Part shown: piece after piece, positions 1 to 11,886 of the stretch | Position numbering within the stretch: the stretch's first letter is position 1 | Layout: each line of letters opens with the position of its first letter | Origin: Zoroaster sp. YZ-2022 | Lineage: Eukaryota > Echinodermata > Asteroidea > Forcipulatida > Zoroasteridae | DNA length: 64,000 nt | Assembly: GCA_029582265.1 (NCBI GenBank) | Contig: CM055823.1 | Location: 20,642,827-20,706,826, forward strand | Direction: 5' to 3' | Notes under the pieces: model-generated | What the model was told of the DNA's origin: nothing | The model's database searches: none | Seen by the model: only the letters and a program-made list of their open reading frames with translations | Program-made: the position numbers and the translations under genes

Positions 1-881
1 GGTGTACTGTGACATTAAAAAAAGAAAACAGATTTGTTTTAAATACTCAATACAATACATACACTTTGCTGCAGTAGTGGGTCAATGTGAAGGAAGATAT
101 AAAAAGGGGACAAGTAAAAATTAAAAGCAATGACATGAGAAACTGAAAAATTCATTCATTCACTAGCGTCTCACACTTTTAAGACATGTTGTAGTTCTAT
201 CTTATGACCTTTCTCTATTATTATGCTTGTACACAAAACAAATGTGTCATTATAAAGATTTTGTTCTCACCCCAAACACTCGACCATGTTCTTGAAGGGC
301 CATCGACCTTTTAAAAGAAGGAAGAGAAACATATAAACATTAATAATATTCATGAACGATGTTATTTATTTATTTTTTTAAAACCTTTTAACCTCAATAA
401 ACATACATTCCACATAACAGGCCTGGATTTTCATCTATGAGAGGGCAAGGCCATTTTCATTTTGCAAAGGGCACTTAAAGTCTATGAGAAACTTTTGAAG
501 GGGCACTAAGGCCATGGCCTCCGTGTAATTCCAGCCCTGCATAAATCTGAATATGGTGTGGGTGTGCATTTATGACATCATCACACACATCCCTAACAAA
601 AAGTGGCCGAACTAGACATTTTCATATTTGGGGGCAGGGGGTAAGAAATAATTTTTGTTTCTTTTGGGTGGTGGGTTTTTGATGTATTGAACCATTCATT
701 TGTGCATTTTGCGATCTCACTTGGGGGGAGGGGGGCAAGGGGGTACTTACGGTTTAATGTTACGCCACTGAACTTAAGAATTTTGTTTTTACAATAACTA
801 AACTTGTAATTGTATGTAACATGTAACCCAAGCCTACATAAAGTAACATAGAATCACACATTGCCTGTATAGACTGCATAC
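1..881. other. non-coding stretch, no gene seen
   Basis: AT-rich sequence without a convincing coding region. It holds short homopolymer and G-rich runs near 640-745. A degenerate element at about 419-540 has ends CAGGCCTGGA and TCCAGCCCTG, which are imperfect inverted repeats of the hAT type. No exact 8-bp flanking duplication was found, so that element is only a weak call. Confidence 0.4.
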
Positions 882-1193
882 CTGCGGTTCCCAGGTCTGG
901 GAATGGGATGAGTTGTTCGCACCACCGAAGTAGTTGTGGTTGGCGGGGCCGAAACGGTCGAAGTGGTGAGGGCGAAACTACGTCATCATGTAACGTATGT
1001 GCACGAAGTCTGCCTGGTGTTACCGGTGAAGGACTGTTGTTAACGTCTGCCCTGTCCCTCTCCCTTGAACTTGGTGCGGATGGCAGTGCATCCAAAACCC
1101 TCTGCAAGGCGCCTAATAAGTGCCTTGACCTTAAATATCTGGCTTGCCCAACATACCAATGAGCTACCAAAGTCCCTAGGCAGACCAGAGACT
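882..1193 (-). CDS. possible internal exon, product unknown
   Basis: On the minus strand an open segment is bounded by an acceptor-like site (TTTCTGGCAG before 1193) and a good donor (GCAG then GTATGC at 881). It begins with two bases of a split codon and ends with one, so it is a symmetric phase-1 exon of 312 bp. It is richer in CG dinucleotides than its surroundings. The translation starts with a hydrophobic stretch, has an Arg/Leu-rich middle, and then a Pro/Arg-rich part ending near WCEQLIPFPDLG. I do not recognise a family. Another minus-strand frame and a plus-strand frame are also open here, so coding is unproven. Confidence 0.22.
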
Positions 1194-2660
1194 CTGCCAG
1201 AAACTTGGAATGTAAACATACCTTGGCTGATGATAGTGAAGTAATCACACATCGGTTATACTGTACAAGGCATGAATAAACAATATACACACTGTGCGTT
1301 TGCAATACAGTATCGATAAAATCGATAGTGAATTTAATAATATAACTACCGGTAGTAACAATTGATATGGAAACTAAGAAAACTGCAGTTTCACTCAGCT
1401 GAAGGCATAAGTCTAGATGGTCTTAACATCTGGAATACTTGAAACCACTAGTGATACAGTGAATTTAGGGTTTCTAATTCTCAGTGACTGAACAATGGTG
1501 AGCTATAAATTTACAAATAACGCGGAAATAATATTTTTTTTACAACAAGGTTCACAACAAAATGATTAGTGGAATCTAGGTGAATTCTGAAACCTCCATT
1601 CATTACATTACAATAAAAGTGTAAGCAAACTGATCTAACTGAATCAGCAACAATACATAAAGTGGGAAATGCAATAAAGTAAAATGATAAGAATTAAACA
1701 ATAATCAGAAAGAAAGTGAAATAATCCAGTCACAACTGAACTTCAACTCTAGGTCAACATCCAATATAAAAATGTACGACTCAACTAAATCAGAAAAACA
1801 GAAGGAAAGTAACACTAAATGAAGTATTAATAAATGTCAAAACAATTTATCATGATTGGCAATTCTTTAAGTACAACTGTTACAACTGGTCATCAACTTA
1901 AAATTAACTATTCATTACACTTCTATAGCAGACACGTATTCCTCAAACCCCCCATATAATTACATTATTGTGTGCCCATGAATTTAGGGTATGGTTCTGT
2001 GTTAAATAGCTTGTTGTGAAAAGAGGCATCAGTATATAAAATTATTTTCAACCACGTTATTTCAACTCGGTACCACCATATAGAAAGCCTATATGCATAG
2101 CCTATGGTACCACTAAGTTATTTCAACTCGATCAGTACATACATGCATTTACCTCCATGATACATGTAAGTTATTTAATTTAACTACATGTACATGCACA
2201 TTGCATTTGGATTACATTGCGCTGAGTTGCTACGCACTAATTCTTATGAATCTAGCTGCAAGAAGTTCATACATACTGTACACTGTACATGTACAAAATA
2301 CTGTAAATAATAAAATAATAATGCGCGCGCGCACTTACTGATCAGTGTGCCTAGCCTGCATCTAATATGCACATGTTAATAATATCCTACGTCATCTTAA
2401 AAATCGTGCCATGTGATTGGCTGAAATATTGTGGGATGGTAATTCTCGTTTGCAGAAAAAAAATCGCACACCGGTTGAGGAGCGAAAAGTGTAGTGACGT
2501 ACGCCCCCAGCATTCAACATTAGTTAGACATAAAAAGTTTGTCCTCTCGCGATCGACCTTTGTTCGATTGGGAAAACGTCCTTTGCGTGTGTGTGACTGT
2601 CCTTTATGGTTTTGCCACACAATGTCTGTATTCGACTAGCGCTAGTCTTTCGGTTGTTTA
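1194..2660. other. non-coding stretch with a possible promoter-like block
   Basis: No gene is visible. A short alternating CG run lies at 2322-2332. A block at about 2386-2425 combines TCCTACGTCAT (a CRE-like TACGTCA core) with GTGATTGGCTG (an inverted CCAAT box). A similar TCCTACGTCAT and CGTGC combination lies near 63837, upstream of the piggyBac-derived gene. The block could be a promoter or simply a shared repeat. Confidence 0.3.
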
Positions 2661-3060
2661 GTTTTGACTTTGTCTTTTTGAAAATTTGTCCACTTGTTAT
2701 TTTGTCCTTATTTGTAAATTTGTCCTCTTGATGTCGTTTCGTCCTTTGCTTGATTTTGACTTTGTCTTTTTGAAAATTTGTCCTCTTGTTATTTTGTCCT
2801 TATTTGTAAATTTGTCCTCTTGATGTCGTTTCGTCCTTTGCTTGATTTTGACTTTGTCTTTTTGTAAATTTGTCCTCTTGTCGTTTTGTCCTTTGTCTGA
2901 TTTTGTCTTTGTCTTTCTAAAAGTTTGTCCTCTTGCCATTTTAATTTGTCTTTCTATTGATCATTTTGTACTCTTTGTGTTTTGTCCTTTGTTTGTGTTT
3001 GTCTTTCTATTGACAAATTTGTTCTTTGGCTGTTGTTTTGTCCTTTGTAGGCTTCTTAAT
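2660..3060. repeat. pyrimidine-rich tandem repeat, about 92-bp unit
   Basis: Starts of the motif GACTTTGTCTTTTTG recur at about 2665, 2758 and 2850, then degrade into shorter TTTGTCCTCTTG and TTTGTCCTTTG motifs. The Lys/Thr-rich frame readable on the minus strand follows from the T-rich repeat and is not taken as a gene. Confidence 0.7.
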
Positions 3061-3530
3061 GTATATGTTGGATATTTTTTTAATTTTGGCCCTTTTGGCC
3101 GCCCATACTTGTCTCACCCTAAGACCTCTCAGCCTCTCGCTGGTGTTGCATTATGCATTGCGTTGGAGCTGGATATGCATGAGCACAAGCAGCGTTTATT
3201 GCATATTCATAGCGGTCAATTGAGGGGAATCGAATCGACAGAAAGTAAAAACAAACCCTGGGAATTAGAGTACAAGAAATTGCATCGTAAGCAAATATTT
3301 AACAGTGAAAGAAGTGAAATAGAGGGCGCTAATATTATCAAAACCAAAGGGTAAGATCAGTAACAACATACTAAAATGCTTTGAGAAAATTGAGATTTTA
3401 ATTCTTGAAAACCTTGTGTGGACGTGTGGTAAGTCTGCATAACATCTCAAGAACCTGCATTGTGGACATCTTTTGTTCTCAGGTCCACATAGCGTATGCA
3501 ACGCTGACTCTCCCTCATAACTCCCCCCAT

Positions 3531-3722
3531 CACACACACACACACAGTCGTGAACTTCAAGACGTCTGAGGACCCTCTATTGTTCCTCTATTGTTTGGAC
3601 TAACTTTTTGAAGCAATCTCCATTGGTTTTGTACACACCGTTTTCCGAGGACAACAAAGAACCGCCGTCCGAGGACCTATTATTCCCTTTGTTATATGTC
3701 CTCGGACAGTTTGCAGTGTAAG

Positions 3723-3761
<39 letters not shown>
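3531..3761. repeat. two (CA)n microsatellites
   Basis: Short CA runs occur at about 3531-3546 and a longer one at about 3724-3761. The sequence between them is unique-looking and shows no gene. Confidence 0.85.
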
Positions 3762-3765
<4 letters not shown>

Positions 3766-4020
3766 AAAGTCCAACCCAGCAAAGATCGAATGGCGTAGGA
3801 CTATTTCCTGTTGTTACCACGTATCTCTTCCAGTACCCAAAACGCTTCTGTGACATCTCCTATCAGCAACATGACTTGTCGTTGACTGATCCTCTTCTTC
3901 TTGAGGGAAACTGTTATCTGAAATTGGTAATTAATCACCTGTCTACATTTGCCTATGCCAATACATCATCCTTAGTCGCGTGTGGCTGATTTCAACTCCA
4001 GTCATTTCACCGTGTCTTTC

Positions 4021-5143
4021 ATTGAAGGGATGCTGTCACCAAGATCAGAGCAGACTTTCAACATGGCATGGAATCGGTGTCCTAGTTTAAGCATAGAGCA
4101 AGGTTTAAGATGAACACAGTGACTGAAGTTTACGGTTTTGTGCTCGCGTCATTCCAAACCCATTCACCAAGTTTCGTCCGAATCCGTCCATAACTTTGCG
4201 AGATATCTTGCGCGCAAGCAAATTGCGGTTGTTTCAGCCATCAGAACACATAGGCCTATCTAATGTACTTACCCACTCGACCATATAATCACTCCATGAG
4301 CGTAGAACATGCACCACACGTACCAATATGCAGACATTTTCTGGAGACCCAAATATTTCCCATTTTGTAAACATTCAAATAGGCCTAGTTGTTTTTAATA
4401 CTAAACAAATCCTGAAATTATGCTGAAATCAAGTCCAGCTTTACCCAATGCCAGAGATATTTGCGACCAGAAAATCAAACAGTTTCCTTCGTAAAACGCT
4501 CGGAAATGAAACACTCAGACAAATACATCACCGTCGAAATCCGTTCAATTTCTAGGCAATTGTTAATTGCTTCGTTTAATAACACCACTTTCATTATTAT
4601 TTAACTGACCAGATGCTTACACCATAATGTTATGCTTTCCAGTACAATCAAGCTCAGTCAAATACCCAGCACCATAATTAATTTGTATTTTTTACCAAAA
4701 CATAATCCCGTTAATAATGCCACTATAGTGAATATCAGTTGAGGCTTCTTTTGATAAACTTCTTCTACAAGTACGCTTACTTTCTTTGAATAAGATAATA
4801 ATAGGCATTAAAAAAAAACAGAAAAAGTTTCAAGAAAGTTAACAAGAAAATAGTGTTGTAAAAATGTATATTTAACACAAATGTGGTTATTGTCTTTGTA
4901 TTTAGTGAACTGCAAACATGTACTTTGTAATTATATAAATGCTTCAAAAAATATATTGAAATCACAATGCGTAGTTGACTATTTTGATAAATAGTCTGTG
5001 TGGTATATATCTTTTTTTGATAGTTACTGCATTATATATTTGTTAAAACTATAGATTAAAATATTTGATAAAATTATGTAAGTATAATTATATTAAAAGC
5101 GTGTTTTTCAAGGTCAGGATTGCCAATACATACATACGATCAT
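4021..5143. other. degenerate family D fragment, then non-coding
   Basis: The block at about 4021-4135 matches family D (AGATCAGAGCAGACTTTC, then GGCATGGAATCGGTGTCCTA) but its terminus is mutated and no right end was found. The remaining kilobase is AT-rich without a visible gene. Confidence 0.5.
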
Positions 5144-5525
5144 TTATAGGGAAGGTACACCTTTGGATATTACAAGATTATCAAATTAAAGAAATATCGC
5201 GCGTCTTTGCAAAGACAACCCACAAAATGTAGAATGTATAAAGCGAACGAATTTTTACAGATAATATCGTTGTTAAACGATTTATTTTTGTTGCTGACAA
5301 ATTCGGATAACAGAAACTGTAAATAAAAAGCGATAATTCAAACAAGGTTGATTCTGTTTGACAGCCGCGCTAGCCAATCGGAATACTTCCCATGTAAAAA
5401 CATGTAAAAAAAATAAAAGCAAAAACAAAAAAAATTCACGGGATAGTTTGATAATATATTTCTTGAAAACTAAAACTAAACATTAACGTATGTTCCCAAA
5501 TACCGATGTTGCACCTTCCCTTTAA
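5144..5525. mobile_element. family E TTAA-type MITE
   Basis: Left end AGGGAAGGTACACC and right end GTTGCACCTTCCCT form an imperfect inverted repeat. The right side ends in TTAA and the left target appears mutated (TTTAT). It is non-coding. A second family E copy begins one base further on, so two copies sit side by side. Confidence 0.65.
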
Positions 5526-5526
5526 A

Positions 5527-6032
5527 TTAAAGGGAAGATGCAACATTGGTAATTACCAGATTATCAAATTAAAGGGGCAGCATCGTCACGATCTGAGCAG
5601 ACTTTCGACAGGGCATGGAATCGATGTCCTAATTTTAAGATTAACACAGTGACTGAAAATTACTTGCTCGGCAACAGGATTATGACCTTATCATGTGGAC
5701 TATTGTGGCAGTCACTGAGTTAATCTAAAAACTAGCATTCCGATTCCATGCCCTCTTGATCGCGATAACAAATAGGTTGGTACAAGTTTCAATTATCCTG
5801 AGATATTGTTCCATTATAAATGCTTTCATCTTGGAGAGTATAAGAAAGAGCCATTCAGTAACTTTTCGAAAAACAACAGAAATACTGTAGTTCTTCATCG
5901 ACTTTCTCAAAAACCTGAGCACCTGTTGTGATTAAACTTACACAAGTAAATGTTATGATACGTTTCCTAAAAGCTTGTGTGCGTTAAAATGAAAATAACT
6001 TACTATATACAAATACTGTACCTTCCCTTTAA
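5527..6032. mobile_element. family E TTAA-type MITE carrying a nested family D copy
   Basis: It begins TTAAAGGGAAGATGCAAC and ends GTACCTTCCCTTTAA. Its interior TTAA at 5569 is occupied by a family D element (5569 to about 5769) whose right terminus is lost after CATGCCCTCTTGATCGCG. The nesting gives an insertion order: E first, then D. Confidence 0.7.
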
Positions 6033-6094
6033 ATTATCATTTTGCTGCTAAAGCAACGAAAGGAGAAACCAAATCAAATCAACAATTACATTTC

Positions 6095-6291
6095 TTAAAG
6101 GGACAGTATCGTCACGATCGATGTCAAGTTTAAGATGAACACAGTGATTGAAAATTACAGGCCCATTTATGCAGCAACAACGGTGATATGACATTATCAT
6201 TTGCGATATTATTTCCAGTCACTTAAGTTAATCTAAAACTATAGCACTCCGATTGCATGCCCTGGTTATCGTGACGACATTGTGCCTTTAA
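6095..6291. mobile_element. family D TTAA-type MITE
   Basis: The ends are TTAAAGGGACAGTATCGTCA and CGTGACGACATTGTGCCTTTAA-like, inverted repeats flanked by TTAA. It is a short copy of about 197 bp without coding capacity. Confidence 0.8.
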
Positions 6292-6748
6292 TCTTAGTAC
6301 TTGCACATATTTCTAACAAAACATTTAATGTATTATGAATAAAATTATAGTACTGTGTAATCTCAAGCCCCCCCCCCCCCAAAAAAAAACATGTTTTGGC
6401 TTCACTTATATGCCACTGTTGTGAACAAGTACATATCATGACATGCACATTACGCTGATCATTGCTTAACCAAAAAAAATATTTTAAAAATTAATGAAAA
6501 TCCTGTATATTCTATTATTAAACGTACACATCATGCATTTGCAACAATCCAATGAATTGATTTTTTCAGGAAATTAGTAATCATTGTAAACAGATTTAGA
6601 GAAATGAAGTTGCTATTGACGACATCAATTCCAAATAAATGCTGTGACAATAACCACAGGCCTACATTATATAACTGCCATAACAATGACCACTTTGGGG
6701 GAAAACATATGACATACAAACCAAAATAACGATATTTTGATAGATATA
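6292..6748. other. non-coding stretch
   Basis: It has a poly-C then poly-A run near 6369-6390. Otherwise it is AT-rich with nothing recognisable. Confidence 0.5.
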
Positions 6749-7567
6749 TTAAAGGGAAGGTACAACATTGGTGTTGTTGGCAAAACTGCTTCTATGAGTA
6801 TGCTTACTCTCTTTGAATCAAGACATACATTAAAGGGAAGGTACAACAATGGCAATTACTCTTATCCTCCTCACCATGCAAAGCTACAAGTTCTATCTAC
6901 AACAATGGTAATGTTGGCAGAATTGCTTCTGTGAATACCGGTATGCTTACTCTCTTTGAATCAAGATATACATTGAAGGGAAGGTACAACATTGGTAATG
7001 TTGACAAAACTGCTTCTATGTGTATGCTTAGGGGCCTATACTCTCTTTGAATCAAGATATACATTGAAGGGAAGGTACAACAATGGTAATGTTGGCAGAA
7101 TTGCTTCTATGAGTATGCTTACTCTCTTTGCTGGAAGGTACAACACTGGTAATGTTGGCAGAATTTCTTCTCTGAGTATGCTTATTACTCTCTTTGAATC
7201 AATTATACAACATTGGTAATGTTAGCAAATCTGAATGGTTACTCTCTTTGGATCAAGATTTACATCAAACAAACAAACAATCTGTGAAAGTTTCAGCTTA
7301 TTGTGTTGTGTTATTAACAAGAAAATCATAAAAAAATGTCAGATTGTTTGTTGGAAAAGTCAGATTGTTTGTAGTACTTCTAATGTGCAACTTGGGGAAA
7401 GAGTTAATAATTCCAACTGGAAATCGTTTCACTTTTCTTAAAAATGATAGCACCACAGAAAAGAGTATTTCAAGGGAAGATTGATACCATTATCAGCTTT
7501 ACACTAAGTATTGACACTTGACTGTCTGGTTTTTTTTTAAATTACCAATCCTATACTGTACCTTTAA
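6749..7567. mobile_element. family E TTAA-type MITE with a short 81-bp-type array
   Basis: It starts TTAAAGGGAAGGTACAAC and ends ATACTGTACCTTTAA. Its left part contains about five to six degenerate copies of the unit that forms the large satellite at 29.6-35.4 kb (TACAACATTGGTAATGTTGG, TCTTTGAATCAAGATATAC). The unit is followed by a unique body (CTGTGAAAGTTTCAGCTTAT and onward), also found after the large satellite and near 50340. A fragment TCCTCACCATGCAAAGCTAC of another dispersed repeat lies inside at about 6868. Confidence 0.75.
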
Positions 7568-7827
7568 TTAACCCTAACTACCCCAAATCCTCCAAGGGGC
7601 ACTTTTTGGGAAAAATTCAACACTGTTGGAAACTGGTACTTTCACCTCTTCAAATGGGACAAAATTACTACCTGGCAAGAAGTCCAGGCCATAAGTGCTG
7701 AATATGAAAGATCAACGAAAATGCATGGTGCATTTTGAAGATAAGGGCAAGTTTCCAAAAGTGCACTGATGGATTTTGGAGGATTCAGGAAGGTTCCTAG
7801 CCAGAATACCTAGGGGGTTAGGGTTAA
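7568..7827. mobile_element. family A-like TTAA MITE without minisatellite
   Basis: The left end TTAACCCTAACTACCCC and right end GGGGGTTAGGGTTAA are inverted repeats with TTAA at both sides. It directly abuts the family E element on its left. The interior is unlike the minisatellite-bearing A copies, so it is a sister subfamily. Confidence 0.75.
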
Positions 7828-7904
7828 AATGCATAAAAAATAACATAAATAGAGAATTAGCTGTTGCAAACTGCTTTATCAACTTAAAGGACCTGTAGTA
7901 TAAA

Positions 7905-8063
7905 TGCAAAATAGTAGTTATTGGCTTTATGTTTCAAAACTAGCAGGTTCTTTCTCAAAGGCAAAATGGACGAAATACAGACTGTGTATATTTCATGCAT
8001 TAATTGCCTTTGAGAAAGAACCTGCTAGGTTCGCAACGTAAGGCAAATAACTACTATTTTGCA
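7905..8063. repeat. fold-back inverted repeat with 60-bp arms
   Basis: The arms 7905-7964 and 8004-8063 are reverse complements with roughly eight mismatches. Each contains CAAAATAGTAGTTATT and AGCAGGTTCTTTCTCAAAGG, around a 39-bp loop. It is probably a fold-back MITE. A half-copy related to it lies near 42640-42710. Confidence 0.8.
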
Positions 8064-8733
8064 AAAAAAGGAATATGTTTATATTAGTGAAACAAATCAC
8101 TTTTAAGAATGCAACATACATTTTACAGACTAATGTTTTCGTACATTTCGAATATCAAGTTCGACAGGTTACTACGTTCAACCTTGAGACACATACTTGC
8201 TATCAGTTGCATCATATTGCTGGGTAAACCCAATAAAATGTTCAATTTATAATATAAGGATAGGATTATAAACATCAAAAATGTTTATTTAAAAAAATCC
8301 CAGTGAGACTATACTTGTCTTGCATTCCTGCCAAATTTGTTGACAATTTGCCTCCAAATATATTACACTCTACCCATCATCCTTTGTGTTTATTTTATTG
8401 TTTTATATTATTATTAATTCATATAATAACAAACTAAGAGCGCAAAATTGTGAACAATAAACATCAACTCTTTCCGACTTCATTTGAAGGTTCATAAATT
8501 AGCAGCAATGGTAAAAGTTAACCAAAAGAGGGCGCTAGTCATTTTGCCCATATGGACGGAAAGATCCACATGAATAAAATGTTACCACACGTGTGACATG
8601 CGTGAGACGAGACTTAACTGCTTGCGGTTTTGGGCATGATGCATGAATGACTCATGTGTTGTAGGAAGGATCCAGGAAGGATTCACGGGTTCAATTGATC
8701 ATATCGCAACTTCTGAGCGTCCAACGTATCAAT
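8064..8733. other. non-coding stretch upstream of the tRNA gene
   Basis: No coding region, repeat array or other RNA gene was seen. Confidence 0.5.
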
Positions 8734-8823
8734 CCTTCGATAGCTCAGTTGGTAGAGCGGTGGACTGTAGAATGATATAGAATTGAAATCCATAGGTCAC
8801 TGGTTCGAATCCGGTTCGAAGGA
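8734..8823 (+). tRNA. tRNA-Tyr (anticodon GTA) with a 17-nt intron
   Basis: The acceptor stem CCTTCGA pairs perfectly with TCGAAGG (8816-8822), followed by discriminator A. The D arm GCTC/GAGC and T arm ACTGG/CCGGT are intact. The A box TAGCTCAGTTGG and B box GGTTCGAATCC are canonical. The anticodon GTA is at 8767-8769. The anticodon stem GTGGA/TCCAT closes only if 8771-8787 is removed as an intron directly 3' of position 37, which is the standard location in eukaryotic tRNA-Tyr genes. All stems are intact, so it looks functional and not a SINE head. It decodes UAC/UAU. Confidence 0.95.
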
Positions 8824-8830
8824 GGGTGTA

Positions 8831-8837
8831 TTTTTTT
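8831..8837 (+). terminator. RNA polymerase III terminator of the tRNA-Tyr gene
   Basis: A run of seven T residues starts eight bases after the tRNA 3' end, as expected for pol III termination. Confidence 0.85.
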
Positions 8838-9122
8838 CCCACTTTGTTTTTTCTGATAATTTTAAGTCCAAATCAAAACCGAATTTTCTAAATCTCAAAG
8901 CAAATTTATGGATCGTGTTTTCCCACAATCACTTGCGATTTGATGAACTACCCTCAACGGGCACAGGGGTGTAATGATTTAATTGCGTCTTTTCCACAAC
9001 AATCACGGCCATTTCATTTTTTAAATCCATCATCCCTCCATAATGTGTACTTAATGATCCGAACGTACACTTCATTTTCAGTGGAGACAATTAACGCTTT
9101 CGGTAAAATGTCTGTAAATGCA

Positions 9123-9478
9123 TAATAATAATAATAATGTATAGATTTATATAGCGCACGTATCCACCAACTAAGTGGCGCTCAAGGCGCATTATATTAT
9201 TATCCCTGCTCATAAGGCTCATAAGGCTCATAAATCATTCCTGAAACCATCTCAGCTCCCTGGGGAGTATACAGCTCAATTGCTGCCATTTCTAGCGCAT
9301 ATAGAGCAAACCATCTCTGCCTTCACAGGTACCCATTTAACCCCTGGGTGGAGAGAAGCAATTATGGTTAAGTGTCTTGCTCAAGGACACAGGTGTCACG
9401 GCCGGGCCTCGAACCCACACTCTGCTGCTGGCAACACCAGAACTTGAGTTCAGTGCGCTAGACCGCACGACAATCCAC
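9123..9478 (-). mobile_element. tRNA-derived SINE, nearly full length
   Basis: Read on the minus strand, it has a degraded tRNA-like head, a central part (GACACTTAACCATAATTGC, ACCCAGGGGTTAAATGGG), a body with CAGGGAGCTGAGATGG, and a simple (ATT)n tail at the low-coordinate end. The B-box region is mutated compared with the copy at 54670. The central block resembles the conserved domain seen in broadly distributed animal SINEs. That is recognition from memory, not a database result. Confidence 0.85.
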
Positions 9479-10386
9479 TTTACGTGCATTATACAACACA
9501 CATTATGCATCATACTTTACAAGATAAGAAAAAGGGTTAAAAGATATAAAATATCGAGAAAATGATAACACAATTAGATTGTTAGTAGTAGGGCCTACAA
9601 TCCAGGCCAAAATAGTTGGGACCCGTGACAATACTTGAACATACTCTCTCCTGTCCCCCTGCTTCAATGTATTGTCCCTGAGACAAAGACAAAGACTGCG
9701 GTTTGTCCACGTCTGGTCACGGCTTCGTAGATAAACTAAGAGAAATTTCAGATTAGTACTCATTCCAACGTGGAAATTAATGTATACAGACTAGAAAACA
9801 GACCTTCATTTGCGAAATAATTTGACAAATTTAACCAAAACGAAAGCAGACATAAATCTTTCAAAGAATAATTTATACAACACCTCGAAATGGAACTGTC
9901 CAGATGTACGTCGTGATATAATAAAAATTAATGCTCCAAATATTTGTATGCTATCATCAACTTTGCACCAACCAAAATTCACACCAATCTGATATTATAT
10001 ATGTTATTTGAGAACACCATGGATAAAGACAGGCCCTGGCGTACCTTTTAAAGGATTTCATTGGATACATTGTGTCGAAGATCTGACGTTACACTTCGAG
10101 GCTCGCGTGCTAGCTAACCAACCAAGGTCAAAGTTGAATCTCCGGGAAAACATGGCGGGCACACGGCCAGTATCTGGCAATCACAAGCCTCAAAGCGTGA
10201 CGTCAAATCTTCAGGCTAGAGACCTTTAAATCATTCAATCATCAACAATAATGTATGTTTTTTATCAATGTATGCGTTACAAATTGAAAACTCTTCTCTC
10301 AATTATTTGTTTCCTTCCATCCATCCATCCAATTTTTGTTTTATATTCCATGTGAAATCATTTTATGGTATTTTGTTTCCAATCTA
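9479..10386. other. non-coding stretch
   Basis: No supported gene. A (CCAT)n-like run lies near 10317-10330. Confidence 0.45.
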
Positions 10387-10654
10387 TACTACTCAAAACA
10401 ATTTAGGGAACACCGGATTTTTAACATAAATAGGTTTGAAATGTTCCATGAACCGGGATTTTCATTTCCAACCCCCTCGATCTCTCTTTCAGTAGTCACG
10501 TCATGAAATGTGCAATCACGACATGCATCCTTTATCATGTTTTCATTGTGCAGTTGTTTCTCGTCAATTCTGTGAAACATTGTGTTTATCTGAAATAAAT
10601 GATCTTGCTTTAACGGAGATTATTCCGGCGTTCCCTAAATTGTTTTGAGTAGTA
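10387..10654. mobile_element. Tc1/mariner-like MITE with TA duplication
   Basis: The 268-bp element has near-perfect terminal inverted repeats of about 30 bp beginning TACTACTCAAAACAATTTAG, flanked on both sides by TA. It has no coding capacity. The TA duplication and TIR form fit the Tc1/mariner group by established criteria; the family name is an inference. Confidence 0.85.
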
Positions 10655-10917
10655 TATTTTGGTTCAAATCATTAAATTTTTACTGTCTTTGTATAAAACA
10701 AGTTCATTCATTGCAACCAAAAATAACTACTATATATATGTCATGCATTGTGTGAAATAACTCATTTAAAGTATTTATAAATGTCATTTCTATTATTAGA
10801 GTGCAGTAACGCACTTTATTGTTTAAATTATGCCTGCGCATAACACAATATATTTCAACATGTATATTGATTGATATTTAAGATTCATATGTAATTCATA
10901 TGTAATTCATATGAACT

Positions 10918-11202
10918 TAATAATAATAATAATAATAATGTGTGGACTTATATAGCGCACGTATCCACCAACTGAGTGGTGCTCAAGGCGCATTATATTA
11001 TTACCCCTGCTCATCAGGCTCATAAATCATTCCTGAAACCATCTCAGCTCCCTGGGGAGTATACAGCTCAATTGCTGCCATTACAGCGCATATAGGGCTA
11101 ATCAACCAACTCTGCCGTCGCAGGTACCCATTTAACCCCTGGGTGGAGAGAAGCAATTATGGTTAAGTGTCTTGCTCAAGGACACAAGTGTCACGGCCGG
11201 GA
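10918..11202 (-). mobile_element. tRNA-derived SINE, head-truncated
   Basis: It is the same family as the copy at 54670, with the (ATT)n tail at low coordinates and body and central domain intact. It stops at GTCACGGCCGGGA, so the tRNA-like head is missing. Confidence 0.85.
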
Positions 11203-11886
11203 ATAACCAACACCCAAAATGATTTCATCATCAATTATTGAAAACAAAAATTATTCTTCTACTCCTTTTCTTTTTTTCTCTTTGGGGGGGGGGGGGACCA
11301 TGAGAGTGGCGAGTTTAAATAAAATTAATATAAACTTTTTATATAAAAAAGAAAACAAATTATCCATTTTCTGTCTCCCATATTCATCACAGCAAGACGC
11401 TACATTTCCTTAGTTTATCTGCTCTAGTTTTGCAAACACCTGCTTTTTAAAAAAAAATACATAAATTGAGTATATGCTTCAAATGCACGCTGTGCTTTGT
11501 TGTAAATCTTTTTTCAGAATAACAATTTTGTTTCTTCCAAAAGTTCTAGTATTCTACCTGAAACAGGTAAATGTCCAGTTTGTTGCGCTCAATTGTCTTA
11601 ATTTATGCAAATGTATGCAAATTCAAGGGACTGCACCATGTTGCACAGATACGATTATGATAAACAGTAGATGGGTAGTCAATAATGGGCGTGCATTTTG
11701 GACAATATAGGAAACATTCCTACCTAAGTGTGCCATAATAATATAAGCCTCATTTCTATCATGAAATCAATGAAATCGATTAAGCATTGACAGGTTGCCT
11801 ATGACTCATGACTCAGATCCAAGTCCGACTCGAGTCACAAAATTATGGGCAATGACCGATATGCATTTGAAACTGTGTATAATACT
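11203..11886. other. non-coding stretch
   Basis: A poly-G run lies near 11284-11296. No gene or repeat family was recognised. Confidence 0.45.

Noticed and set aside
2697..2939. Lys/Thr/Gln-rich minus-strand frame
   Set aside because: It is a translation of the pyrimidine-rich tandem repeat.
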